Source of the DNA: Phallusia fumigata
Taxonomy: Eukaryota; Chordata; Ascidiacea; Phlebobranchia; Ascidiidae
Length of the DNA: 34,186 nt
Reading direction: 5' to 3'
NCBI GenBank assembly: GCA_008931825.1
Contig: QXVZ01008187.1
Span: 1 to 34,186 of the forward strand
Under the pieces are notes generated by a model. The model was not told the origin of the DNA and searched no databases. It saw only the letters and a program-made list of their open reading frames with translations. Below are positions 23,136 to 34,186 of the stretch, one piece after another; the stretch's first letter is position 1, and every line of letters starts with the position of its first letter. The translations under genes were made by a program, and so were the position numbers.

Positions 23136-23141
23136 AATAAA
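23136..23141 (+). terminator. AATAAA overlapping the gene D stop codon
   Basis: The final codons CTG AAA TAA followed by A create AATAAA across the stop, with T-rich sequence after it. Gene E has the same arrangement. If used for cleavage, the 3' UTR would be extremely short. Confidence 0.3.
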
Positions 23142-23810
23142 TGTTTTTGTCATCTACTTATTTGCAATGTTTAAAAACAATTAATACTCTGACAAATGCA
23201 TAAAAACTGACCAACACAGTAAAGCTGTTTGTATGTTGTTTTGCAAATTCTACCATTTAAAAACAGTTCCTTTTTCTGCTTTTGTGTCATATCAAATCTT
23301 TAGCATTACATATTGGTTTTCAAACATCAATTTCATTTTTTTGTAAATTTTAGCATTACGTTATTGTTTAATAATTTTTTTATCTAATTTGTTGCCTGTA
23401 TTATTAGCCTGATTCAATTGGTGTTGCATCATATCTTAAGATTTGTGTGCTTGCAGCAACCACAAATAAAAATTATTGCAGCACTTTTTTTAAACCTAAA
23501 AAAAGTAAAGATAATTTGATTTGTTATTACTTGGCCACAATTAGTATCACTTTTTGGTGTTTAGTGAATGACTTAGTAGTTTATTGTTGCCTAATTAGTC
23601 CACTGGGATTTTATAAATTGTACAAAAAGTTGTATACATTATATTAGCCTTTGCGTATTTATGTGCAATAATTTCAGGACAGGAAAAGAACAGCTAATAG
23701 TTAAATTTACTGATTTCCAACTCAGTCTGCACTGCAGCATGGTTGCCTTGATGACAAAATGCAAACAACAATAATGAAACTGTGGATAAATCAATTTTCT
23801 GAAATGATTA
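23141..23810. other. D-E intergenic region
   Basis: No exon is recognised. Sequence resembles the flank after gene C (around 15600-16090), for example a run ending in GGACAGGAAAAGA. No RNA gene or complete mobile element is visible. Confidence 0.5.
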
Positions 23811-23945
23811 CACTAGTGGGCACTAAAGAACTTTAACCAATTTACATGCATCTGCCTGCACTGTCTATCAAACAAAAATACACTGTTCATTGCAGGTTAA
23901 GGAGATTGGCATGTTGCTGTGACAGTTTTGAAGGCAATTTAATAT
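23811..23945 (+). promoter_or_regulatory. Promoter-like block of gene E
   Basis: CACTAGTGGGCACTAAAG, TGCATCTGCCTGCACTG, TCTATCAAAC, and TTCATTGCAGGTTAAGGAG, spaced as in C and F and placed about 125-260 bp before the ATG. Confidence 0.5.
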
Positions 23946-24049
23946 GTCGAACTAAGTCATTATTTTTTTGTTGAGTTGGTTGATAGAATATTATTTGTGT
24001 TCCCAACTTTTTATTGTTATTAGGGAAACTTCACAAAAGTATGTAAGCA

Positions 24050-24067
24050 ATGAAAAATCAAATGTAA
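24050..24067 (+). promoter_or_regulatory. Upstream ORF (MKNQM) before gene E
   Basis: ATG AAA AAT CAA ATG TAA ends one base before the main ATG (24069). The peptide and spacing are identical to gene C. Confidence 0.45.
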
Positions 24068-24068
24068 C

Positions 24069-27000
24069 ATGCATTGTGCTGCAGCTGGATTTTTTGCATT
24101 AGGTCGTATGGTTGTAGGAGCACATGGTAAGTGTGTAATTTCAACCCCCTCGATGCATAAAATCTAGTAACGTTTTATATTTGTTCAGCTGTTTGCATTT
24201 TGGCACCACAAACATCAGAGGTGCATGAAGATGCACCAAACAATACAGAAGTGAATTATGGAACATACGACACCAGTGATGTTGGTACAGGTTTTATATT
24301 GACTCTTGATGCAACACTAGGCAAGTCTTTTTACTTGGATGGTGACATTTTGAGAGTTACACCTGGAGTAAGTATTTCAAGAACTGATGCAACATCAGGA
24401 AACAATATTCGTGGAATAATTACTTGCACTGAAAACGTGGCAACTGACCCCTTAACTTTGGTTGGTACTTTATCTTTGTTCCAGAAAGTTTGACTTTTAT
24501 TTTTGAATTTGTATATGTTACAGAGCAATGAGCTCAGCATTCAGATAATCAAAATAAACAAATCTCCTCCAGTATTTAGTGAACCGAGCTACTCATTTAT
24601 TGTGGATGATGTAAGAAAAGTTTTTTATTTTATGTAATGTCAACTGCTTTATTTAAATCAATACCAATTTATTTGTTTTTGTGCAGAATTATCCAATGAA
24701 TGTTGACATTCCCTCAGCTCAGGTCTCTGCAACAGATGTTGATATCAGTACCAACCTAAACTATGCTATTGTTTCCCAGTCTCCTGAATCTGTATTTGCA
24801 CTTGCTTTCTCAAGTTTGCCTAATTTTCGCCTGATTGTTGCATTGGATTACAACAGGGAATCCAAATATTATGTCAATGTGTACGTCTGTAAACACACAG
24901 ATTGATGATGTATTAACCCACGAAAGCAGTTCTGCATTATTTAATTTTTCTAACATTTTATAAGCCCTCATTGTGGCCAACATCAAAACATTTACTGGCA
25001 TTTTGTCAGTAAATAAGTCAACTATGTGATTGATTGTGATTAAAAAGTCCTTATTTTAACCAATACTTTTCTCACAACATGTTATAACATTAGTGCATAT
25101 TATTTTCAGCTCAGCAACCTCAACAGGTGTTGACAACATTGGGAATGAGTGGTTGCAAACCTCTTATGCAGAGGTTACCTTTGATGTAGTGGACACAGAT
25201 AACAATCCACCAGTGTTTTTGCCCTGTACTTCAATTAACTGTCCTCCACCACTCTATCAAGCAACGGTGAAAAATGGAAGCACAGAGGTTTTTGCACTGT
25301 TAAACTTTACTTCTTTACAGTTAAAAGTGATTTTGAAGGGCATTGTGATTAACTTGTATAGCTCTTATGATACAGAATGTTTTGTTTGCTTGCAAAAAGC
25401 AAAAAAATTCTAACCAACTATTTGTTTCGTAGATAATATTCTTGGATTCTAATACAATTCAAGCTAAAGATGGTGACACAAATTGATGCAACAATTACAT
25501 ACCAGCTTATTTCAGGTTAGTACATATAACCTCTAATTATCTTAGGATGATGCTGTTGCGTGGTTTTTAATAAAAAAGGAAAGAAATTCCACACATTTTT
25601 GTTGTACATTTTTAGGATACCCAAGTAGCTACACAGACTACTTTGAAGTAAATTTTAGCACAGCTGAAGTGTCTATGATGAAGCCTTATGATGGCAATAA
25701 TGAAGTTTTTACATTGTTGATTGAGGCAAGTGAAGTTTCAGACCTTGGGCTCTCTTCATTTGCCACTTTGACTGTAAGTTATTTGGACAACATTTAAGTT
25801 ATTCAGTTACAAATTTTTGTGGTGATAATACAAAGCCATAGTGGTGTATATTGTCAATAGACAAACTACTAAAATTAAAAGCAGCAGATTATAAAAGTTA
25901 GGAGATGTATCGAATTCATCACTGAGCTGGATATGTTAGTTTGTACAAAACATTGCAACATATGATGCATAGCACTTGACAGAGAGCTTTCTCGTCCAAT
26001 CTATAAAGTAAATTATAAGTTTGCTTATACATAACATGCAGTTACAGCTTGTGCAAATTAAAAGTTAGACAAATAACAAAAAAATATGGTTAGAAAATGT
26101 GAACACAAAGCCAGTCAACACATTAAGCTTACAATAAATTTACCAACTGAAGTGAAAGTGTTTTGTTTGTTCTTTTCAAATTAGTTTGCTCTGGGGGTTG
26201 TAAAACTTATAAATTAGTGTTTTATGGTGTGTCGTTGTACTGATGCATCCTAACTTTCTTTGCAGGTTACAGCTGTTGAAATAACTTGTTTTCAAATTCA
26301 AGGAACTGGCTTTCCACCTCAAGTAAGTGCTTACCCAACACAAGTAACTGATTCTCTGCCACAGGAAACTAGTTTCTCTACTCCAACAGTTAGATGGCCA
26401 CCTCTGAAAACAAATTATGGTAATAATGTGTCCTCTTTCTACTGCTTGTACCAAAAAAGTAAAACTTTTTTCCTGCTTGCATGCACCACAAGTGAATGTT
26501 TATGTTTCCTAAGATTTTATGAAGGTAACATGCATAGTTTGTTTATGGGATTGTTCCAATAGAAAAAAATGGCGGTTTAAGTAGGTGACGGTTAGTCACT
26601 AGCTTGTTGTACATGAGATGCATATTTTGATTATACTAGGCTATCCTGACTCTGTTGTATATGGAATTATTGGTGGTTGGATCGCTTGTCTTGTAATCCT
26701 TTTGTCGGTATCATGGTATCTAATTTGGAAACTTCGACAGAAACCAGCAAAATCTACATCCAATAATGAAGTTCACAGGACAACGGTATGTTTTTTTGAC
26801 AGTGATAATAATTACATGCCACTGCTTAGTTTGTATATTATAGTTATTTACTAGAAGTGGACATATATTGTTTTTACTCTGTCTATTTTGTCCCTTAAAC
26901 TTTTCATTTCAAACAGTTAACAGGTATATTGAAAAATGTGCTATCAATCATTTGTGGAACATATTGATTATAAATTCTTTGGGTAAATTGATTCAAATTC

Positions 27001-28629
27001 ATTATATACAGCTTGAAATAAAACTTACAATGGCATTTTCTGGGGTTGATGCAATATGGTATTACTGTAACATGGTAATATGGTAGCCATTTTGAAATTC
27101 GGAATATGTTGAACTACTATGATCAGGTCCCAAGCAACACAGCAAATATAAATCAGAAAATGAAAAATACTCAAGCCACTGTATTGCAGAAAACTCAACA
27201 TATCTTCCATTGGATTTCTGGAAGTTCAGCAACTGGAACACAACCTAAGAGACAAAACAACCAAAATCAGAGTTGGTGAAGCTGACAATTTACCAATTGG
27301 CATTAAACATACTTTTGTTATAAAGTACTGCCCTGTGACAGGATTTTGACTTGTGATTGGATATGTGTTAACTTCAAAACTAGTGTGGGTGCAGAAAATA
27401 TAATAATGCAACTGCTGCATTTTGCAAAGTGTTGCATCACTAAAGATTTAATTGCATTTTGACTAGTCACAACACTTCTGGATGATAAAATGTAATCCAT
27501 TACTGTCTACATATGGACGTGGCAATTGTCATAATGGCAAATCAAGTCTTCATACCCTTTTACAAGAAATAAATTAATTTATGCATTTAAAACACTTTAA
27601 TGTGTATTTCAGCCTAATTTACCAGGGTTTACCTTTTGTAATGCCTTTTCGCAAAAAACCTTACCTGTTGAATTTTTGTTTACTTGGCATGTATGTCAGA
27701 GATAAATGGATACTTTTACATATTTTTTCATAGGCCCACCATTTGGGGGCACCAAAATCCAGTGCTTACTACCTGTATAGAGTTGGTTCAGCCACTAATT
27801 TGGCACTATTTCTTTAATTTGTTTGTGGCCTGTATAAATGTTTCAAATTGCATTTGATGCAAACCATAAAGGAACCATCAAAAGCTGTTGATTGCAGGAG
27901 AGACATGTCACACAAAAGTTTGTACAACATTATTAAAAATGTTCTAACTATCAGGCCATTGAAATGGTGTGACTTGGGCAAAAGTCCAGATGTTTTACTT
28001 TTTAATGTAGCATATTTCTTTCTCTCGATTTCTGTCTAATTTTTTTTTGTTTACAGACATTGCTGATATGCACAAAGTATACCAAGATATTGTTAGTGAA
28101 CCAATATATGAAGATGAACCTTCTGCCTCTGGTTTTTATGATGAGAGTATTATTGAGTAAGATGCTTAAATATTATTATTGAGTGTTATTAAGTAACTTC
28201 AGTGTGAAGGAAAATAAGGAAAACATTTTCTGTAGTACCTGTTAGTACTTTCCAACTTACTTTTCTTGGGGTTGTTGTAGGCAAAAATGTTGCAAAAAAG
28301 TCAAATTTAGCGAAAAACAAGAAACTCACATCACCCAAGCATAATATAAGTAAAACAAAATTTTATGTACAACACAAATGTCGTAGTTTCATTAAAATTA
28401 GTAGATGATTGGTGCTAAATGAGCTTTGGTTATTGCTATCTTTAAATAGTTGCATCATGTTGCCTAATTATCATATTGCAATCAAAATCTACCTGTTAAG
28501 ATTTGCATCACCCGGATCTAAAACAGAAGAATCTTTTATATTTGCAGTCATGGCCAAGAAATGTGTGAACGACCAGTAAAAAAAGTTACGGCTGGAAGAC
28601 CATTGTATCAGAATACACCCCTGAAATAA
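24069..28629 (+). pseudogene. Gene E: cadherin-like receptor with a 2-bp frameshift in EC3
   Basis: Exons: 24069-24126, 24189-24460, 24524-24610, 24687-24880, 25110-25287, 25433-25515, 25616-25773, 26266-26419 (stalk), 26640-26785 (TM), 27127-27271, 28057-28156 and 28548-28629. Exon 25433-25515 is 83 nt instead of 85: an AC has been lost where C reads GACACACAAATT, giving TGA at 25484-25486 and a 280-residue soluble product. Every other exon is open and in phase, so this single event is the only break I found; with the usual length the product would be about 552 residues. The stalk is short (QVTDSLPQETSF) without YTT repeats. The tail has VYQD, IYED, FYDE and terminal LYQN. The 27127-27271 exon must use a weak GTTGGT donor to keep phase. 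The signal peptide has Arg where C has Cys. Alternatives: a sequencing error, or a segregating null allele. Confidence 0.75.
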
Positions 28630-28630
28630 A
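28625..28630 (+). terminator. AATAAA overlapping the gene E stop codon
   Basis: AAA TAA A at the end of gene E forms AATAAA, followed by TGTTTTTGTCATT. Same arrangement as in gene D. Confidence 0.3.
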
Positions 28631-28957
28631 TGTTTTTGTCATTAACTCATTTGCAATGTTTAAAAACCACTAATAATCTGACAAATGCATAAAAACTGAC
28701 CAACACAGTAAAGCTGTTTGTATGTTGTTTTTTGTATTCTTCCATTTAAAAAAAATGTTTTTCTAATTGACATCAGACAAAAATGCAGTCTAAAACTACA
28801 AAGAAATGGAAACTTGTCATAAATTTCATTTTAAGTTTACTGTTTGGTACTAATTATTGGCATCTATCTTTTAAAAATTGCTTAAGTTTTTTAATCAACC
28901 CATACCTTTTTTGTAATGGCTACTGAGTATTTGGATTCACTTGCATACCAGATTGTG

Positions 28958-29248
28958 TATTCACTTGTTTACCAGCTTACATTAGGTAGGCAATAAAACA
29001 ATGAACACTGGGGGAGGGGGTTATTTTGCTTTGTTGATTTTATTTGTGCAGTAGCAAAGTTTTAATCACTGGTAATTATAAGGGAAACTCATCATAATGT
29101 TTTCTGTATATTTGTTCGAATACCCAAGTATGCTTGGCTACACAAACTGCTTTGAGATAAGTTTGAACACAACTATATCTATGATCAACCCTTATTAAAA
29201 AACTATATATGAGAATAATCTTGGCCTTTCTGATAACAGCATCCATAG
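28958..29248 (+). pseudogene. Exon relic of another family member (EC3 fused to tail exon)
   Basis: Around 28958-28985, TACCAGCTTACATTAGGTAG matches the end of the EC3 first exon and its donor. At 29118-29195 a degraded copy of the next EC3 exon follows (ACCCAAGTATGC, TTTGAGATAAG), whose acceptor CAG has become TCG. At about 29196 it runs directly into a tail exon encoding KTIYENNLGLSDN, ending CATAG/GTAAG at 29248. Stalk and TM exons are absent, so an internal deletion fused the two. The flank after it resembles the flanks of B and C, indicating a lost gene between E and F. Confidence 0.7.
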
Positions 29249-30640
29249 GTAAGATGATTATTCAATGAGTTATACATACTTTATTATAGTCACAGACCTA
29301 GCTGTATCAAGCTGGCACTGAAATTCCAAACTAACATTCCAACCCATTACAACCAACTCAGCACAAAATTCTAAAAAAAGTCAGTATTAATAAAAACATA
29401 TTGCTTTCCAACTAATATATATCTTGATATCAACCTTCAAACATTAGCATTAAAAAATTGAAATCAGGAAAGTATTTTATAGTTAGTTGTCTTGGCTAAC
29501 AAATTAGGCTGAAAGATTTCTGGTCATAACACTGGCTACAAAATATGAAGACACCAACAACAGATAAAATAGAAAAAGAAAATTGGTTTGTTACAATCAA
29601 AGTTTAAAAAACACTTGATGTATTAAACATGTGTATAATGCTTTATTCAGTCATGAACAAGATGCAAGCAAACAACCCAGTTTTTTGAGGACCAAGTTTT
29701 GCTTGTTGTTTGAATAAGCACAACAATAGTTGTAGGTTGAGTTAATCTTAACATAAATAACATGGCAACATGAAAAATAATTTCACCACTCAAATGCTGT
29801 TTCAAAGAAAAACTGAATCAAATTGAGAAATTTTTGTTCAAATTGGGGCAATTGTATCTTTTGCAATAAATACTTATTATTAAACATAAAGTATATTCAT
29901 TTGCAAATTTTAGCATTTCGATATTGTTTAATAATTTTTTTTGTCTAATTTGTTGCGTGTATTATTAGCTTTATTCAATTGTTGTTGCACCATATCTTAA
30001 GATTTGTATGTTTGCAGCAACCATAAACTTATTGCAGCACTTTTTTTTAAATGTAAAAAAGTAAGGATATATTGATTTGTTATTACTTGATGGCAATTAG
30101 CATCACTTTTTTTGGAAAAGACTAGCTAATGGTAAAATTTACTGATTTACAACTCAGTCAGAACAGCTGCGTTGATAAAAAATGCAAACAACATAAAAAA
30201 AGAGTAACCACTGTGGATAATACAATTTTCTGAAATGATTACATCCTTTTTTAGGTGATCGTGTAATAACAAATTCGATATTACATCTTTTATTTGAATA
30301 ATAGAATGATTGATGTGGCCTTTACCCAACACTTACTGTAGCATAGTTGAAACCCGCCCTTCTTTATTTTGCCATAAAAAAATACAAGAAATACATAAGT
30401 AATTTTTTTTTCTGGCTGGCTTTTGTTAATTAAGGCATGACTGTGTTTTACATATTACTTGCGAAATCTTTTTAGGTCAAAATATATGTGTTTTTTGTGT
30501 GACGACTTGTTGGCAAAACATGAAGTAAACACCTTAAACTTGATTTTCCAGTAAATTTCACTTGGGTTTATAGTGATAATTTGCAGTAAGTTGAAAATCT
30601 AAGTTAATGAAAGTATGCTCTCAAACCTGATGCCTATGGA
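29249..30640. other. Flank of the relic and intergenic region before gene F
   Basis: No gene is recognised. The first half matches the 3' flanks of B and C; the segment from about 30420 to 30620 matches sequence before gene C (10730-10930), including TTAATTAAGGCATGACTGTG. Confidence 0.5.
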
Positions 30641-30775
30641 CACTAGTGGGCACTGAAGGGCTTTAACTAATTTCATGCATCTCCCTGCATTATCTATCAA
30701 CAAAAATGCACTGTTCATTGCAGGTTAGGGAGATTAGGATGTTGCTGAGGCAGTTCTTGGGGCAATTTAATATAT
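30641..30775 (+). promoter_or_regulatory. Promoter-like block of gene F
   Basis: CACTAGTGGGCACTGAAGGG, TGCATCTCCCTGCATTA, TCTATCAACA, and TTCATTGCAGGTTAGGGAG. Same order and distance from the ATG as in gene E. Confidence 0.5.
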
Positions 30776-30878
30776 CGAACCAAGTCACTATTTTTTTGTT
30801 GAGTTGGTTGATAGAATGTTATCTGAGTTCACAACTTTTTTATTGTTTTTAGGGAAACTTCACAAAAGTATATAAGCA

Positions 30879-30896
30879 ATGATTAACCCCGTGTAA
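30879..30896 (+). promoter_or_regulatory. Upstream ORF (MINPV) before gene F
   Basis: ATG ATT AAC CCC GTG TAA ends one base before the main ATG (30898). The codons differ from C and E, yet length, frame and stop position are the same, which suggests the architecture matters more than the peptide. Confidence 0.45.
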
Positions 30897-30897
30897 A

Positions 30898-33800
30898 ATG
30901 CATTGTGCTGCAGCTGGATTTTTTGCATTAGGTTGTATGGTTGTAGGAGCACATGGTAAGTGTGTAATTTCAACCCCCTCTATGCATAAAATCTAGTAAC
31001 ATTTTATATTTGTTCAGCTGTTTGCATTTTGGCACCACAAACATCAGAGGTGCATGAAGATGCACCAAACAATACAGTAGTGAATTATGGAACATACGAC
31101 ACCAGTGATGTTGGTACAGGTTTTACATTGACTCTTGATGCAACACTAGACCAGTTTTTCTACTTGGATGGTGTAACTTTGAGAGTTAAATCTGGAAGAA
31201 GTATTTCAAGAATTGATGCAACTTCAGGAAACAACATTGTTGGAAAAATAACTTGCACTGAAAACGTGACAACTGACCCCTTATCTTTGGTTGGTACTTT
31301 TTCTTTATTCCAGAAAGATTGACTTTTATATTTTAATTTGTATATTTTACAGGCCAATGAAATCACCATTCAGATAATCAAAATAAACAAATCTCCCCCA
31401 GTATTTACAGGACTGCCCTACACATTTTCTGTGAATGATGTAAGAATTTTTGTACTTTAGAATTTTTGCATAATGTTTTGAAGTTTTTTTATGTCAACTT
31501 CTTTGTTTAAATCAAAACCAATGTGTTTGTTTTTGTGCAGAATCATCCATCGAATGTTGACATTCCCTCAGCTCAGGTCTCTGCAACAGATGCTGATATC
31601 AGTACCAACCTAAACTATGCTATTGTTTCCCAGTCTCCAGAATCTGTATTTGGACTTGCTTCCTCAAGTTTACCCAATTTTCGTCTTATTGCTGCATTGG
31701 ATTACAACAGCGGATCTAAATATTATGTTAATGTGTATGTCACACAAGTTGAAGTTCAACCAAACATAGTTAAAGTTTTTACAGCCTAAAATTTTGTTTC
31801 TTCACAAATAACAACTTTAAGCGTTATAACTTAAACCTAAGATCAATTTTAAACAATTAATTGTTTTTTTAAGGTAGAACAAAATTGGTCTAGTAAATAA
31901 GTCTAGGTTGTTTTTTCAACCTCATATTTTATTTTCAGTTCAGCTTCATCAACTGGCGTTGACAATGTTGGAAATGAGTGGTTGCAAACCTCTTATGAAG
32001 AGGTAATCTTTAATGTAGTGGACACAGATAACAATCCACCAGTGTTTTTGCCCTGCTCCTCTCTTAGCAACTGTCCTCCACCACTGTATCAAGCAACAGT
32101 TGAACCAAAAAGCACTGAGGTTTTTATCTGACTTTAATAACAATTTTAATCATTTTTACAATCTAAAAACACAAAGGTTGTTGATACCAAGGTCAGTCTT
32201 AAGTTCATTTCCATATATTTAATTGTTTGTTTCATGTTTTTCTTTGTGAATGCTACACTAACTAATTGCGTTTTGCTTTTGATGTGTATAAATCACTAAC
32301 AACTCAGTCATCTTTATTGGAAATTTAGAGGACACAAAGTTGGTATATTGCTGTATAACAGGCCCAGACAGCAAATTCACTTGTCTAAATCATTAATACT
32401 GTTTGCAGTTGATTTTTAGTTCTTAGAATAACTTGATTTATTTCTACCTCGGACTTTGTGTGCACTAATTACTTACATTTTGTCTTGCAGTTAACATTTT
32501 TGGATTCGAACAGAATTCAGGCTGTTGATGGTGACACTCAAATTGATGCCCCAATTACTTACCAACTTATTTCAGGTTGCTTAACTGTAAAAAAATTTAT
32601 TCAAATCATTGGTTGCTTATATAATTTAATGCTAACAGGTATTTTCCAGATGTTCTTGTTTGTGCATATTACAATTTCAAGTACTTGAGTAATGATGCCC
32701 ATTTAAAAATGTACTATTGTCTCACGTTATATCCTTAGTAATACATTAGGTTAAAAAATAGATATGCTGTTACAAATATATTGAGTAATCATACATGTCA
32801 TTTTGTCCTAAGGCCAACCAAGCGATTATGGTACATACTTTCAAATTGATTCAGCAACAGCTGCTCTGTCTATGTCAGTTCCCTATGATGTTAATGGTCA
32901 AGTTTTTACAATGCTGGTCGAAGCTACAGAGACTTCAGACTTAAGTCTTTCTTCAGTTGCTACTGTGACTGTAAGTCAAATATTTTACTATTTTAAAAAC
33001 CTTCATGTTCAAAATACACACAATTCAAATTGGACTGTTACCTGGACAGGTAACATAAACTTGTAACAGGCATTAGAGTATGTATATACGTTGAAGGCAC
33101 CCCATGATACTGTATAACTGACCCTCAATACCATCCTAGGTGCATGTAAAAAGAAATGACAGTGCAAAACCAATTGTCAGCACTGCTGCAAATACTGGTT
33201 TTCTTCAAGAAGTGTCTGATGCATTTGCATTTGTCACACAAGATGAGGAAGGTCTTACACCCTTGCGTCTTACAACCACTGATGCAGACGACACTAATGT
33301 AAGATAGTGCAAGCAAAATTAGTCTCAAGTTCTAACTCGTAATATAAGGGATTATAATCAACCATTGGTGGAGTTAAACTTCAACACTTAATTGTTTTGT
33401 TTTTGTGCAGCCTACTTTTGCTTATGTAGTGAATCCTCCTGAGTTTCAAGTGTCTTCCGATGGATATATTTTTAAATCACCAACCGCTGTTTCCACATTT
33501 GCTACAGTTAGTTCAATCACGGTAGGAAAATTGTTTTTTTAATAAAGAGGAGTGGTAATATTTGAAGTGTTTAGATACAAGCCATCAATTTGGATGCCGA
33601 ATCTACCTCAGCAAACCGAGAGTCAGATGTACTGACAATTGATGTAACTGTAATTCCAGTTGGTGGGTAACATGTTTTCAATAAAAATTTATATTATGTT
33701 AGTAACTATCTTAAAGGTGTTGGCTGATATGAGATTTGCTTTAATAATTGCCGAAGCTGTTGTAACACTCATTGCTTTACGTCTACTAATTCTAACGTCT

Positions 33801-34162
33801 ACTAATTTCTATGCAGACTATAACAGCCTTTGTAAAGACATAACTTGTTATGCACTTTTAATCGTATGAAAGAATTATAATGTGCTATTGCTTAAATAGT
33901 TTTGAAAGTAGTTGAAAATGCGCTAAAATCAATTTATTTTGAACAATACTTGAAAAAACTGAGAATTTATTGTAGTCCTCAAGTCATTTTTATTGTTAAA
34001 GAATAGCTTTGCAATTATTCTCTTTCTTCTTTGCACATGTTTGTCTATTTGGGTGTGTAGTTTAGTTTTGCATTTCTTCTCAACAAAATACAGCCACAAC
34101 TCCTGAACCAACCACTCCTGATCCAACCACACTTGAAACCACAGTGGAGACAACAATGGAAT
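30898..34162 (+). CDS. Gene F: longer cadherin-like receptor with an extra EC repeat, 5' part
   Basis: Exons: 30898-30955 (signal peptide as in C), 31018-31289, 31353-31439, 31541-31734, 31939-32119, 32491-32575, 32813-32970, then three exons absent from B, C and E: 33140-33298, 33411-33521 and 33575-33662, and a stalk exon 34094-34162. All join in frame for about 487 residues and the gene continues past the window end. EC1-EC3 match the other members (VSATDAD, DTDNNPPVF, IQAVDGD). The extra exons encode a fourth cadherin-like repeat (TTTDADDTN, VVNPPEFQVSSDGYIF). The stalk is Thr/Pro-rich (PEPTTPDPTTLETT), unlike the QET repeats of B and C, and ends in phase 1, as required for the family TM exon. 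F could resemble the ancestral architecture, with B, C and E derived by loss of EC4. Introns 32120-32490 and 33663-34093 contain nothing recognised. Confidence 0.8.
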
Positions 34163-34186
34163 GTAAGTTGTTTGTAGTGATGTGGT

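Larger units (their letters stand above)
16891..23140 (+). pseudogene. Gene D: degenerate cadherin-like receptor (pseudogene, crosses an assembly join)
   Basis: The first exons are intact: 16891-16948 (signal), 17011-17279 and 17343-17429 (EC1), then 17506 onward. A deletion inside the EC2 exon shifts the frame to TAA at 17596-17598. Later exons are broken too: 18006-18185 stops at TAA 18061; its second copy 19833-20009 stops at TAA 19897; the next two EC exons are fused by deletion near 20200; the stalk exon 20751-20903 lacks one base and reads a stop after VTAVK; the TM exon from 21120 is frameshifted; tail exon 22601-22699 lacks one base. The tail exon 21643-21781 and the last exon 23059-23140 (ending RPLYQNTPLK) remain open. 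EC1 has also lost the Cys found in the other copies (TYTE instead of TCTE). A truncated secreted EC1 fragment is the most it could encode. The single N at 19410 means the middle may not be one real locus. Confidence 0.75.

Noticed and set aside
1..34186. tRNA, rRNA, or complete transposon
   Set aside because: I saw no cloverleaf-like segment, rRNA core, reverse transcriptase or transposase motif, or long terminal repeats by eye. A tRNAscan or RepeatMasker run would be decisive.

Overview
ORGANISM. This is eukaryotic nuclear DNA: AT-rich, with short coding exons joined by GT-AG introns of about 60 to 950 bases and no bacterial-style genes. Compact introns ending in short TTTTGCAG-type acceptors, together with cadherin-like receptor genes in tandem, suggest an invertebrate, possibly an ascidian such as Ciona. 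That placement is inference. LAYOUT. Everything recognisable lies on the + strand and belongs to one tandemly duplicated family. Each complete member encodes a signal peptide, about three cadherin-like (EC) repeats, a Thr-rich membrane-proximal stalk, one transmembrane helix and a cytoplasmic tail. I call the members A to F: A (321-3870, 3' end only), B (5566-8406, complete but with a stop that removes its tail), C (11154-14962, complete, with an expanded 21-bp stalk repeat), D (16891-23140, pseudogene interrupted by a single-N assembly join), E (24069-28629, complete exon set with a 2-bp frameshift), an exon relic (28958-29248), and F (30898 to beyond the window, a longer member with an extra EC repeat). 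Exon lengths and intron phases (58, 269/272, 87, 194, 178, 85, 158, stalk, TM) repeat almost exactly from gene to gene, so gene models could be built by comparing paralogs. REGULATION. A conserved block of about 130 bp precedes B, C, D, E and F, and is duplicated before C. It usually begins with the palindrome CACTAGTG and contains a TATA-like TCTATCAAA and a TTCATTGCAGG element. C, D, E and F also carry tiny upstream reading frames ending one base before the start codon. SYSTEM. The members share an adhesion-like ectodomain but differ in their tails. A and E encode several tyrosines ending in a YQN motif, whereas B and C have short or tyrosine-free tails. Frameshifts, a nonsense change, stalk-length variation and possible haplotype duplication suggest a rapidly evolving birth-and-death receptor cluster. 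A recognition or allorecognition role is only a hypothesis.
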